Part shown: piece after piece, positions 42,359-51,127 of the stretch | How positions within the stretch are numbered: position 1 is the first letter of the stretch | Layout of the letters: each line of letters starts with the position of its first letter | Assembly (NCBI RefSeq): GCF_009757775.1 | Contig: NZ_RHLK01000002.1 | Coordinates: 1-64,000 of the forward strand | From: Paenibacillus lutrae | GTDB lineage: Bacteria > Bacillota > Bacilli > Paenibacillales > NBRC-103111 | DNA length: 64,000 nucleotides | Direction of reading: 5' to 3' | The notes under the pieces: generated by a model | Seen by the model: only the letters and a program-made list of their open reading frames with translations | Told to the model about the DNA's origin: nothing | The model's database searches: none | Position numbers and translations under genes: made by a program

Positions 42359-43243
42359 ATGTCGGCACGCTCCAAGAAACAGGATTGGCTTCAACAATGG
42401 GTGTTTGTAGGGCCCGCAGTATTGTTTTTTACGCTGATTGTTGCGGTTCCCTTCATTATGAGTCTGTACTACTCGTTAACCGAGTGGAATGGAGTCAGTA
42501 ACGGGGTCAAATTCATAGGACTGGATAATTTTAAACGAATTCTTTTCGATGATGCGGATTTCCGCAATGCTTTCTGGTTTACGATCCGTTTCTCGGTCGC
42601 TATGATTATTCTAACAAACGCGGTCGGGTTTATACTGGCTCTGCTGCTTACGCAAGCTTTTAAAACAAGAAATATTCTTCGGACTGTGTTCTTCATGCCG
42701 AACGTGATCGGCGGACTGCTGCTCGGTTTTATCTGGCAGTTTATCTTCGTCAAAGGCTTCGCGTCGATCGGCGAGATGACCGGCTGGTCCTTCTTCAATC
42801 TTCCCTGGCTGGGGGACGCGCCTACTGCTTTCTGGGGGATCGTTATCGTCTCGGTATGGCAGGGAGCGGGTTACTTGATGGTCATTTACATTGCCGCGCT
42901 TGCTAACGTACCGCGTGATTTGTTTGAAGCCGCCAGAATCGACGGCGCCGGCAAATGGCAGCTGCTCCGCAGTGTCACGATCCCGCTCATTATGCCCGCA
43001 TTTACCGTCTGTCTGTTCTTGTCGATCTCATGGGCTTTCAAAATGTTCGATCTGAACTTGTCCCTGACCAAAGGCGGACCGTTCAATTCAACCGAATCGG
43101 TCGCCCTGAATATTTACCAGGAGGCATTCCGAAACAACCGGTTAGGTCTGGGTACAGCTAAAGCGCTGGTGTTCTTCTTCGTAGTCGCCTTGATTTCCCT
43201 CATCCAGGTCAGCATCACCAAGAAGAAGGAGGTGGAGTCATGA
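42359..43243 (+). CDS. CUT1 sugar ABC transporter permease (MalF/UgpA type)
   Basis: A 294-residue permease with six helices. The EAA loop reads LFEAARIDGAGKWQLLRSVT. It forms a heterodimer with the next gene's product. The ATG at 42359 follows GGGGAGGG. No ATPase gene is in the operon; such systems usually share a MsmX-type ATPase encoded elsewhere. Confidence 0.92.
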   Translation: MSARSKKQDWLQQWVFVGPAVLFFTLIVAVPFIMSLYYSLTEWNGVSNGVKFIGLDNFKRILFDDADFRNAFWFTIRFSVAMIILTNAVGFILALLLTQAFKTRNILRTVFFMPNVIGGLLLGFIWQFIFVKGFASIGEMTGWSFFNLPWLGDAPTAFWGIVIVSVWQGAGYLMVIYIAALANVPRDLFEAARIDGAGKWQLLRSVTIPLIMPAFTVCLFLSISWAFKMFDLNLSLTKGGPFNSTESVALNIYQEAFRNNRLGLGTAKALVFFFVVALISLIQVSITKKKEVES

Positions 43244-44073
43244 GCGGGAGCAAATACAGAACCGGCACCTTTATACTAGAAGTTTTGACGATAATTCTGG
43301 GTATTTTATTCCTGGTACCCTTCTACTTTGTTGTGGTAAATTCATTCAAACCGTTTGGCGAGCTTCTGCAAAATACGGCTTCACTGCCCAAAATGTTTAG
43401 TCTGGACAATTACTCGCGGGTCATCGATATTATTAATTTTCCGCGAGTCATGGGTAACTCTCTCATTATTACGGTTCTCTCGAACATCGGATTGGTCCTG
43501 TTCTCTTCCATGGCCGCCTATCGGTTCGTACGCAAGCCGTCGAAATTGAACAATCTGCTGTTTCTCATATTCGTAGCGGCCATGGTAATTCCGTTCCAGT
43601 CCATTATGATCCCGCTTGTGAAGGTGGCCAATGAATTCGGGTTGATGGACAGCAGACTGGGGCTTGTGATCTGCTACTTCGGATTTGGCGTTTCCCTTAA
43701 CGTCTTCCTGTTTCATGGTTTTATCAAAAGTATTCCGAAAGAAATCGAAGAATCCGCTACGGTGGATGGCTGCAGCTGGTTCAGCATCTTCTGGAGAATC
43801 GTTTTCCCGCTGCTTAAACCGATTGCAGTTACGGTGATTCTTCTGAACAGCTTGTGGATCTGGAACGATTATCTGCTTCCATCGCTCATTCTGAACGACA
43901 TGAAACTCCAGACTATCCCGCTTGCCACTTACGCGTTCTTCGGCCAGTATACGAAACAGTGGGATCTGGCCATGGCGGCCCTGACACTCGGTGTCCTGCC
44001 GATTATCGTATTCTTCCTTATTCTTCAGAAGCACATTATTGAAGGCATCACGGCGGGCTCGGTCAAAGGCTGA
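43240..44073 (+). CDS. CUT1 sugar ABC transporter permease (MalG type)
   Basis: A 277-residue permease with six helices and the EAA loop EIEESATVDGCSWFSIFWRI. It overlaps the preceding permease gene by four bases (ATGA). The final SVKG is the typical MalG-type C-terminus. Confidence 0.92.
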   Translation: MSGSKYRTGTFILEVLTIILGILFLVPFYFVVVNSFKPFGELLQNTASLPKMFSLDNYSRVIDIINFPRVMGNSLIITVLSNIGLVLFSSMAAYRFVRKPSKLNNLLFLIFVAAMVIPFQSIMIPLVKVANEFGLMDSRLGLVICYFGFGVSLNVFLFHGFIKSIPKEIEESATVDGCSWFSIFWRIVFPLLKPIAVTVILLNSLWIWNDYLLPSLILNDMKLQTIPLATYAFFGQYTKQWDLAMAALTLGVLPIIVFFLILQKHIIEGITAGSVKG

Positions 44074-44181
44074 GCATAAAGCTGAGAACAAGTGGCGGTT
44101 CCCCCGGTTATCCGGGGTTTACGCATAAAGCATTCTTAAAGAACAGATCCGTTTTGCACAAGAAAAGGGAGGTTATTCGAA

Positions 44182-45483
44182 ATGACCCGAAATAGAAAAT
44201 GGCTTGCACTTGGATTAACGACAGCACTTGTTGGGGGACTTCTTGCAGGTTGCGGTGATAAAGATGCGGGGACTACCCCTGGTTCAACGGCAGACGGCGG
44301 AGATAAGAAGACCGTCAAGCTGAAAATGTTCCAGTTTAAAGTAGAGATTGCCGAAGCACTTACGAAATTGATTGCGGAATATGAGAAAGAAACAGGCGTT
44401 AAAATCGAAGTTCAGACGGTAGGCGGCGGTGCGGATTACGGCGCTGCGCTGAAAGCCAAGTTCAACTCCGACGATAAACCGGATATTTTCAACAACGGCG
44501 GTAACGCGGACATGGAAGTATGGCAGGAGCACCTCGAAGACTTGTCCGACCAGCCTTGGGTGAAGGATCTGGCACAGGGTGCCGGCGATCCGATGACTAA
44601 AGACGGTAAAATCTACGGCATGCCGATCGGTTTGGAAGGCTACGGTTACATTTACAATAAAGATCTGTTCCAGCAGGCCGGTATTACAGAATTACCCAAA
44701 ACAATCACGCAGCTGGAAGAAGCGGCCCAGAAGCTTCAAGCCAAGAACATCACTCCATTCGTAAACGGCTACGGCGAGTGGTGGGTGCTCGGCAACCACT
44801 TCGTCAACGTACCGTTTGCTAACCAGGCAGACCCGGACAAATTTATTAAAGATCTCAATGCGGGCACGGCCAAAATTCCCGGCAACGCGGCATTCGACAA
44901 CTGGGTGAAGCTGTTCGACCTGACGCTGAAATACGGCAACAAAAATCCGCTGCAAACCGACTACAACACACAGGTTACGGAGTTTGCGACCGGCAAAGCG
45001 GCTATGACGCAGCAGGGGAACTGGACACAAGTTCAAATTTCCAAAACCAACCCGAACATCAACATCGGTTTCCTGCCAATGCCGATCTCTGACGATGCGG
45101 CCGCTTCCGATAAACTGCTTGTAGGCGTACCGAACAACTGGGTTGTGAACAAGAATTCCGCCAACAAAGAAGAAGCGAAGAAGTTCCTGAACTGGCTCGT
45201 GACTTCCGATATGGGCAAGAAATACATCACCAACGAATTCAAATTCATTCCGGCAGTCAAAACCATTCCGGTTGACGAGAAAGTAGTAGGACCGCTGGCA
45301 GCTGACATTATGAAATATGTGAAAGAAGACAAGATCCTTTCCTGGAACTGGTTTAAATTCCCTAGCGGTGAAGCGACTTCCAAGAAGTTCGGTGACGTTA
45401 TGCAAGGTTATGTAGGCAAACAGATCAACAAAGACCAGATGCTTACCGAATTCCAGAAGACCTGGGACAGCCTGAAGAAATAA
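44182..45483 (+). CDS. Sugar-binding lipoprotein of the CUT1 transporter
   Basis: A 433-residue family 1 solute-binding protein. Lipobox GGLLAGC (about residue 23) anchors it outside. KLKMFQFKVEIAEALTKLIA and the EYEKETGVKIEVQ block are typical, and aromatic residues (GYGEWW, WNWFKF) suit sugar stacking. It starts 108 bases after the second permease, with a small GC hairpin between, which could set a higher level for the binding protein. A strong terminator ends the operon. The sugar cannot be named. Confidence 0.92.
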   Translation: MTRNRKWLALGLTTALVGGLLAGCGDKDAGTTPGSTADGGDKKTVKLKMFQFKVEIAEALTKLIAEYEKETGVKIEVQTVGGGADYGAALKAKFNSDDKPDIFNNGGNADMEVWQEHLEDLSDQPWVKDLAQGAGDPMTKDGKIYGMPIGLEGYGYIYNKDLFQQAGITELPKTITQLEEAAQKLQAKNITPFVNGYGEWWVLGNHFVNVPFANQADPDKFIKDLNAGTAKIPGNAAFDNWVKLFDLTLKYGNKNPLQTDYNTQVTEFATGKAAMTQQGNWTQVQISKTNPNINIGFLPMPISDDAAASDKLLVGVPNNWVVNKNSANKEEAKKFLNWLVTSDMGKKYITNEFKFIPAVKTIPVDEKVVGPLAADIMKYVKEDKILSWNWFKFPSGEATSKKFGDVMQGYVGKQINKDQMLTEFQKTWDSLKK

Positions 45484-45515
45484 CGGAACCGGGTCAACAT
45501 CAAATTATTAACAGC

Positions 45516-45584
45516 AACACCACCTGCAGAAGGATTGGATCAACCACTGGTGATCCGCATGCCTTCCGGGTGGTGTTTTTTTTG
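45516..45584 (+). terminator. Terminator of the sugar transporter operon
   Basis: AACACCACC and AGAAGG pair with CCTTCC and GGTGGTGTT around a long loop holding its own small stem (CACTGGTG), followed by TTTTTT. Confidence 0.8.
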
Positions 45585-45596
45585 TCGGAATTAGTC

Positions 45597-45625
45597 TTGA
45601 ATCTGCTTTAATTTTGTAAGATAAT
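45597..45625 (+). promoter_or_regulatory. Sigma-A-like promoter with no gene directly behind it
   Basis: TTGAAT (45597-45602), exactly 17 bases, GATAAT (45620-45625). It would start a transcript near 45632, more than 500 bases before the dsbB-like gene. Confidence 0.55.
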
Positions 45626-46090
45626 TATGCTAGTTCTAACAGAAATTACAACTCGTACGGGTTGAGGCTGCATGGGCTGGCTACCGGATGCCTGACTGGC
45701 ACTTGTACATGGGTGAGCTGCCGCTCTGATGAGAGCGGAGTCACTAGTGCGGCCGCGGCATATAACCCTGCTTGACGTGCCCTCGATTTGCGTGCGGCAG
45801 CCGGTAGAGGTTGGCGGGCAGCCAGAGAAGATGCGATGCTAACCGTTCCAGAATTCTTCCGGGGGGTTTCATAAATCTTCTCTTGTAAGCGCCTACAGGA
45901 GGCGGGCCTTCCCTACGCAAGCGAGATAACCGGCTGAGCTCGATCCGGAGGAAGAGCCGTTCCGACGGGAAGCGGCCGCAGGACAGGATGAGGGGGGAAT
46001 TAATCAGGATGAGGCGTTCTCCCTTGCAGGAAGTGCAGGGGAAGAACAGGCAGCAGTTCGAATGCTTACCGTGGACTTCCGGCAATTCTT
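45626..46090 (+). other. Unexplained stretch, possible leader or non-coding RNA
   Basis: Behind a good promoter lies about 460 bases without a credible coding frame. It holds several short GC-rich hairpins, for example CCGCTCTGATGAGAGCGG (about 45721-45738) and a long imperfect one, GTTCTCCCTTGCA with TGCAGGGGAAGAAC (about 46017-46048). I match it to no known RNA family. A 37-residue frame from an ATG at about 45730 has no convincing ribosome site. A TATAAT at about 46099 probably serves dsbB. Confidence 0.35.
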
Positions 46091-46144
46091 TTGATTATAA
46101 TGATACAAGTTCATGTTTGATCCCGAGAGAGGAGCAATATTCCA

Positions 46145-46579
46145 TTGAAATCGAACTCATTTATCAAAAATAACGCCCTCCATATGGCTTGGGCGGTCTC
46201 CCTGGTTGCTACCATCGGCAGCCTGTATTTCTCCGAAATTCTGCAGTATGCGCCTTGCAAGCTCTGCTGGTATCAGCGCATACTGATGTACCCGCTGGTT
46301 CTGATTCTCGGAATCGCCGCCGCACGCAAGGACAATAAGCAGGTCCTCTATGCGCTGCCATTTTCCGTATGGGGAATGGGGATTTCCCTGTACCACTATC
46401 TGATGCAGAAAACACCGCTGTTTAAAGAAGGAGCGGCCAAGTGCGGCATGGTTCCCTGTGACCAGGATTACATAAACTGGTTAGGGTTTATCACGATCCC
46501 GCTGCTGGCTTTCACCGCATTTACCCTGATTACGATCCTATTGGGTCTATTGTGGGCGCAAATGCGCAAGGAAAGATAA
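46145..46579 (+). CDS. Disulfide oxidoreductase DsbB/BdbC-like
   Basis: A 144-residue membrane protein with four helices. Redox pairs are C38-K-L-C41 followed by WYQR (the DsbB signature) and C100/C105 (KCGMVPC) in the second outside loop. It passes electrons from a thiol oxidase partner (BdbD-like) to quinone. No partner gene is adjacent. The start is TTG at 46145 with GAGAGGAG about ten bases upstream. A clear terminator follows. Confidence 0.9.
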   Translation: MKSNSFIKNNALHMAWAVSLVATIGSLYFSEILQYAPCKLCWYQRILMYPLVLILGIAAARKDNKQVLYALPFSVWGMGISLYHYLMQKTPLFKEGAAKCGMVPCDQDYINWLGFITIPLLAFTAFTLITILLGLLWAQMRKER

Positions 46580-46597
46580 GTTTATCGGCGGCTGACC

Positions 46598-46638
46598 AAA
46601 GCGCCCTGAATTCGTAAAGAATTCCAGGGCGCTTTTTT
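46598..46638 (+). terminator. Terminator of the dsbB-like gene
   Basis: AAAGCGCCCTG pairs with CAGGGCGCTTT, with GAATTC half-sites inside, and is followed by TTTT. Confidence 0.87.
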
Positions 46639-46826
46639 GTAGGTTCAGAGCAATCGTGCGTGTCAATCCGATTCAATTGCAGCTTTTCTGTAGAGAGCTA
46701 ATGTGAGAGAAATAGCCCGGGGGTGGATTTTATTTTCATGTTTTGTCATAAATAAACAAGGATTTCCCAGTAACGTGTCGAAATATGGAAACAGCTCACA
46801 TATTACAGGGAAACTAGGGTGATTTC

Positions 46827-47855
46827 ATGAAGAAGACCGCTTCCGCATCGGCAGTTCTCCTGCTTGCGGTTTCTATTGCCGCCGGCTGTTCCGACACTAC
46901 TCCAGGTACGAATTCAGCGAATACCGCCGTCCAATCAACGTCTCCTAGCCCGTCTGCGGCAGGGACGACAGCACCTGAGCCAACGTCAACGGCACAGCCA
47001 AGCACGGAGCCCTCTGTGAAACCGGCTCCTGCCAGCACCCCTGCGCCATCCTTATCGCCGTCGCCATCCGCCAAGCCGTCCTTAGCTCCTTCGGCAAAGC
47101 CTACAACGAAACCAACCGCTTCTCCTGACGGGAAAGCACCGGATAAATCACCTTCAAACCAGACCAAGGGAGACCGTAAGGCGCTTTCGTGGTATTACAT
47201 GAAGAAAGCGACCGGCCAGGTGCCGGGTTTTCCGGGTGAAACCAAATCGTTTACGGATAAGCAGAAAGCCGTCTGGGTCGGTCAAGGCAAGAAAGTGTAT
47301 CTGACGATTGATAACGGCGGGGATATGGGAGATACCGCGAAGCTTCTGAAGACTTTGAAAGATAATCAGGTCAAAGCGAGCTTTTTCATTCTGGGAAGCA
47401 ACGTCAAGAAATACCCGGATTTTATTCGTCAATTACTGGCTGACGGGCATCTTGTCGCCAATCATACGATGACCCACCGGGATATGAATACATTGACGGA
47501 TGAACAGGTGCGCAAAGAAATAACGGATTTCGAGAACTTGTACAAAAAGGTGACCGGGCGGGAAGTGACGAACTACTTCCGTTTTCCTTACGGCAAATAC
47601 AGCCCGCATCTGTTGAATCTGGTGTCGGATATGGGTTACACGTCCGTGTTCTGGTCGACAGCCATGAGGGATTGGGAGCCTCGCAAGAATGGGGCGGAAG
47701 ATCCGTATAATGACATAATGGGCAACCTGCATCCGGGCAATGTCATTCTCATGCACCAAGGCTCCAAAGAGAATATAGAGGCGCTCGACAGAATTCTGAA
47801 AGATATCAAGAAAGCGGGTTACAGCTTCGGCCTGGTTAATGAAATCAAGCCGTAA
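46827..47855 (+). CDS. Polysaccharide deacetylase lipoprotein (PdaA-like)
   Basis: A 342-residue protein. A signal peptide with lipobox SIAAGC (C21) is followed by a linker of about 90 residues rich in Pro, Ser, Thr and Ala, then a NodB domain (about 155-340). The first motif is TIDNGGD (D162-N163), the Asp-Asn form seen in PdaA-type MurNAc deacetylases rather than the TFDDG of chitin deacetylases. Metal His are in HTMTH (H213, H217). RFPYGKYS and LMHQGS complete the site. It probably deacetylates peptidoglycan outside the cell. Lipid anchoring plus a spacer to reach the wall is unusual for PdaA. Confidence 0.85.
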   Translation: MKKTASASAVLLLAVSIAAGCSDTTPGTNSANTAVQSTSPSPSAAGTTAPEPTSTAQPSTEPSVKPAPASTPAPSLSPSPSAKPSLAPSAKPTTKPTASPDGKAPDKSPSNQTKGDRKALSWYYMKKATGQVPGFPGETKSFTDKQKAVWVGQGKKVYLTIDNGGDMGDTAKLLKTLKDNQVKASFFILGSNVKKYPDFIRQLLADGHLVANHTMTHRDMNTLTDEQVRKEITDFENLYKKVTGREVTNYFRFPYGKYSPHLLNLVSDMGYTSVFWSTAMRDWEPRKNGAEDPYNDIMGNLHPGNVILMHQGSKENIEALDRILKDIKKAGYSFGLVNEIKP

Positions 47856-47968
47856 GCCGCCCTTTTTTCACGATCGGCCTGCCGGATATATGTCCTGCTA
47901 TGCGCCTCTTTGCCGCGCCATTCCTAGGATTCAGCTGCGGGGAGCATCTTCCGCTGAAGCTGCTTTCG

Positions 47969-47997
47969 TTGGCACCAGGCTTGAAATTTGGTATGAT
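47969..47997 (+). promoter_or_regulatory. Sigma-A promoter of the glutamate racemase gene
   Basis: TTGGCA (47969-47974), 17 bases, TATGAT (47992-47997), about 98 bases before the start codon. Confidence 0.65.
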
Positions 47998-48094
47998 ACC
48001 TAGGTACATTCCGGCATGGGAGATCATATTCTATCCATGTATTTAGGAGTGTATGTAAGAGTAACCAATTCACTGGCAAAGGAAGCGTGTATGT

Positions 48095-48904
48095 GTGCAG
48101 CAAGCGATAGCCATCCTAGACTCCGGCGTTGGAGGTTTAACCGTTGTAAAAGAAGTAATGCGACAGCTTCCACAGGAGAAAATCATTTATTTCGGCGATA
48201 CGGCGCGGACTCCATACGGTCCCCGGGACGCTGAAGAAGTTAAGTTGTTTACAAACCAGATCGTGGATTATCTGATACAATTTCAACCTAAAATGATCGT
48301 GATTGCATGTAATACCGCGACGGCAGTGGCACTGGACGATATCCGCAATCGGCTGGATATACCGGTACTCGGCGTTATTTCACCGGGGGCAAGGGCTGCG
48401 ATCAAATCGACTCGCAGCGGCATCGTCGGAGTCATCGGCACCGACGGCACTATCCGCAGCAATGCGTACGAACAGGCGCTCAAAACGATTTCGCCTACCA
48501 TTCAAGTGCATTCCCTGGCTTGTCCGCAGCTTGTACCGCTGGTGGAACAAGGAATCTATAACTCTACCGAAGCGCTGGAAACTGTCCGGGAGTCTCTCAG
48601 TCCTCTGCTTAACAAGCCGATAGATTGCTTGATTCTGGGTTGTACCCACTATCCATTCCTGACCCAGGCGATTAAAGAGGTCGTCAGCCCGGATGTTACC
48701 CTGCTGTCCTCTGCCGATGAAACAGCGCGGGAAGTCAGTACGATTCTATATCACCAGGGGATGCTGGCTTCAGCAGACGAAGTTCCGGTACATCAATTTT
48801 TCTGCAGCGGAGATGCTGAAATTTTTCATAAAATAACCGAATCATGGCTTCATGAACAGCTTTCCGGGATGCTGGTTGTCTGGCAGGTTCCGACTTTTAT
48901 ATAA
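48095..48904 (+). CDS. murI: Glutamate racemase
   Basis: A 269-residue enzyme that makes D-glutamate for peptidoglycan. Catalytic cysteines are C72 (ACNTATA) and C183 (GCTHYPF), with ILDSGVGGLTV and YFGDTARTPYG binding substrate. The start is GTG at 48095 with AAAGGAAG about ten bases away; the nearby ATG is out of frame. It is a single gene with its own promoter and terminator. Called racE in Bacillus. Confidence 0.94.
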   Translation: MQQAIAILDSGVGGLTVVKEVMRQLPQEKIIYFGDTARTPYGPRDAEEVKLFTNQIVDYLIQFQPKMIVIACNTATAVALDDIRNRLDIPVLGVISPGARAAIKSTRSGIVGVIGTDGTIRSNAYEQALKTISPTIQVHSLACPQLVPLVEQGIYNSTEALETVRESLSPLLNKPIDCLILGCTHYPFLTQAIKEVVSPDVTLLSSADETAREVSTILYHQGMLASADEVPVHQFFCSGDAEIFHKITESWLHEQLSGMLVVWQVPTFI

Positions 48905-48940
48905 GCTGTGCTCATCATGTGCCCATAAGCTCAAGAACAG

Positions 48941-48996
48941 GACCGGGCTTCCCGTCTGAGAATCAAGCGATTCTCAGCGGGAAGCGCCGGTCCTTC
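48941..48996 (+). terminator. Terminator of murI
   Basis: A long stem: GACCGG, CTTCCCG and TGAGAATC pair with GATTCTCA, CGGGAAG and CCGGTC, followed by a T-rich tail. Confidence 0.8.
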
Positions 48997-49122
48997 TGTT
49001 TGGGCAGGGACATGAAGCGCCGCCGCGCCGCATAGACTTATACTCACAACTTGATGCAGGGGAGCGGCAGGACCAGGCTCAAGTCCGCTTATTCCCCCCG
49101 CAGCTTGAGGAGGTGCTTGCTT

Positions 49123-50331
49123 ATGTCATTCCGGCATGTTGTCCAGGAAGGGGAGACTCTGCAGCGTATTGCAAGATTCTATGCGGTCAGTCTGCTCTCT
49201 CTAAACGCGGTCAATCCCCAGCTGTCCCCGGATGAATACGTTATTCCCGGCCAGGTTATCCTCATTCCTCCCCGGCTGGATCATCAATATATGACGCAAT
49301 CCGGCGATACTTGGGAAAAGGTGTCTCAGCGGTTTGGCATGACTGTCCAGGAGCTTCGGGATGCAAACTCATGGCTGGACTCCGCACCGCTTAGAACAGG
49401 CGTTACGATCGATTTGCCGCCCGCAGGAAGCCGGGCGCTAGTCCGCACGGATCAGGAGTACGGGTATTCAGAATTGCTGACAGACTTGGATAAGCTGAAG
49501 GAGCGGTATCCTTTTCTGAAGGAAGTCTGCATAGGTACCAGCGTCTTAGGCCGCAAAATCCCCGCAGTGCGCATCGGCAGCGGCCCGAGGGAAATACACG
49601 TCAATGCTTCCTTTCATGCCAACGAGTGGATGACTTCCCTGCTGGCAATGAAATTTCTGGAGGAGTATGCCGGCGCCGTTGACGGGGATGGGACCCTGTG
49701 GGGGGTTAATGCCCGGAAGCTGCTGAGCGAGACGAGCTTATGGGTGGTGCCGATGGTCAATCCGGACGGGGTGGAGCTCGTGCTGGGAGGTATTTACCCC
49801 GCTCATCCCAGGTGCGACCGGCTCTACGAATGGAACGGAGGCTCCTTTGATTTCCGCCGGTGGAAGGCTAACGTGAACGGCGTCGACTTGAACGACCAAT
49901 TCCCGGCACATTGGGAGGATGAACGGGAGCGCCGCGCAGTGGCAGGGCCGGGGCCGCGCGATTATACCGGCGAGGGCCCTTTGACTGAACCGGAAGCGCA
50001 GGCCATTGCCTCCTTCACGCGCAGCCGTAATTTTGCATGTGTTGTGGCTCTTCATACCCAGGGCCGCGAGATTTACTGGAATTACCGGGATTACGAGCCG
50101 GAGGATGCCGAAATGATCGCCCTTCAGCTGTCGCACGCAAGCGGCTATAAGAGCGTGAAGCTGAAAGGAAGCGATGCGGGATATAAGGACTGGTTTATCC
50201 AGGAGTTCAGGCGGCCGGGGTTTACCATTGAATCAGGTATGGGATTGAATCCGCTCCCTCTCAGTCAGTTTCCTTATATGTATGAAGAAACAGCCCGGCT
50301 GCTGGTGAAGGCGCTGACCTTGCCTTTGTAA
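49123..50331 (+). CDS. LysM-containing M14 peptidase (gamma-D-glutamyl-diamino acid endopeptidase type)
   Basis: A 402-residue protein. Two LysM repeats (about 3-50 and 54-102: VVQEGETLQRIARFYAVS and MTQSGDTWEKVSQRFGMT) bind peptidoglycan; an M14 carboxypeptidase domain follows. Zinc ligands are H and E in HANEWMTS and a later His in VALHTQG; the catalytic Glu is in FTIESGMGLNPLP. This order is that of endopeptidase I-like enzymes that cut the D-Glu-diaminopimelate bond of cell-wall stem peptides. No signal peptide, so it may act in the mother cell or on imported muropeptides. GAGGAGGTG precedes the ATG. Confidence 0.9.
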   Translation: MSFRHVVQEGETLQRIARFYAVSLLSLNAVNPQLSPDEYVIPGQVILIPPRLDHQYMTQSGDTWEKVSQRFGMTVQELRDANSWLDSAPLRTGVTIDLPPAGSRALVRTDQEYGYSELLTDLDKLKERYPFLKEVCIGTSVLGRKIPAVRIGSGPREIHVNASFHANEWMTSLLAMKFLEEYAGAVDGDGTLWGVNARKLLSETSLWVVPMVNPDGVELVLGGIYPAHPRCDRLYEWNGGSFDFRRWKANVNGVDLNDQFPAHWEDERERRAVAGPGPRDYTGEGPLTEPEAQAIASFTRSRNFACVVALHTQGREIYWNYRDYEPEDAEMIALQLSHASGYKSVKLKGSDAGYKDWFIQEFRRPGFTIESGMGLNPLPLSQFPYMYEETARLLVKALTLPL

Positions 50332-50433
50332 CGGACCCGGCCGGTTCATGGGCGGATACCTCGTGACAAACGTCCAATCTGAGGCGGGCCCTTCCCCATA
50401 TACTAAATCAGTTGATGGGGGGAGGGATTCGTT

Positions 50434-50643
50434 ATGGCGGGCAAGGGCGGCAAACCAGCCAAGAAGAAAAAGGATTTACCATCAGGCAGAGAGCAGTACA
50501 CGATGAGAATCGTGGAATCATCTACCTGTGCGGTATGCAAACAACAGTGTCTCAGGGGAATCCGGTATATGGAACGTATGTCCCAGCCCGGCTCTACGGG
50601 CACAGGGGTGCCGTGTATTCTGACTCGGAGAAAAGTAACGTAG
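50434..50643 (+). CDS. Small basic Cys-containing protein, unknown
   Basis: A 69-residue protein with a Lys/Gly-rich head (AGKGGKPAKKKKDLP) and a cysteine group C-x2-C-x3-C (CAVCKQQCLRG), plus a fourth Cys near the C-terminus (GVPCILT). This suggests a small zinc-binding module. A strong GGGGGGAGGG is seven bases before the ATG. A sporulation-like -10 (CATATACTA, 50397-50405) lies 28 bases upstream, but no fitting -35 was found. A clear terminator follows. It looks like a lineage-specific gene. Confidence 0.72.
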   Translation: MAGKGGKPAKKKKDLPSGREQYTMRIVESSTCAVCKQQCLRGIRYMERMSQPGSTGTGVPCILTRRKVT

Positions 50644-50682
50644 ATTCTTTCTCGACGGTTGTTCCTGCCAGTTTGTACGAAT

Positions 50683-50713
50683 AAGCCCGGACTCTCTGAG
50701 TCCTGGCTTTTTG
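50683..50713 (+). terminator. Terminator of the small Cys protein gene
   Basis: AAGCCCGGACTC pairs with GAGTCCTGGCTT, followed by TTT. Confidence 0.8.
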
Positions 50714-51127
50714 CTGTCTTAAATAGAAATTTAACATTTAAATGTAATTATAAAGAGAAGGACCTCCTGAAATTAAGAAAGTGTTACGAAACAATAAGTA
50801 TAAGCTGTAAAAAACGAAGAATATAACCGACAAGATCAAGCAAAACTAAGAATAATATTTATTTTTTTTAAAAGAGTTCAGAATTTGCAGTTTTAAGGAA
50901 GGGTGAAGAGAGGGAGTCAATGAGGAGATCCAGTCAGGACGTGACCTTACATTTATAGACAAATTATAGACTGGCAAAAAGGAAGAAATTACAACTGACA
51001 TTTATCTGTATGAAATTGCATTTTAATGGTAAAATAGAATGTATACCGACATACATATAACATTTTGAAGTTTATTAAGATTTGTTTTATGATTAGAGTA
51101 GAAAAGAAACTCACTAGGAGGAATAAT
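50714..51127 (+). other. AT-rich leader region before the next gene
   Basis: About 410 bases, clearly more AT-rich than the surroundings and without genes. It probably holds the promoter of the downstream gene; TTGCAT (51016) and nearby TA-rich boxes do not give a clean pair at 16-18 bases. Confidence 0.4.

Noticed and set aside
45721-45738. CTGATGAG in a hairpin loop, like a hammerhead ribozyme core
   Set aside because: The required GAAA after stem II and the other conserved core bases are missing.
45743-45757. Adjacent SpeI, NotI and SacII recognition sites (ACTAGT then GCGGCCGC then CGG) that look like a cloning polylinker
   Set aside because: The flanking DNA has the same composition as the rest and matches no vector I know; another NotI-like site nearby suggests chance in a GC-rich stretch.
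45744-46085. 113-codon minus-strand open frame
   Set aside because: No ribosome binding site, composition rich in Arg, Leu and Pro typical of a chance frame, and no recognisable motif.
46776-46805. Sigma-G promoter before the PdaA-like gene (CATATTA)
   Set aside because: The -10 has one mismatch and no GHATR element is found at 16-18 bases.
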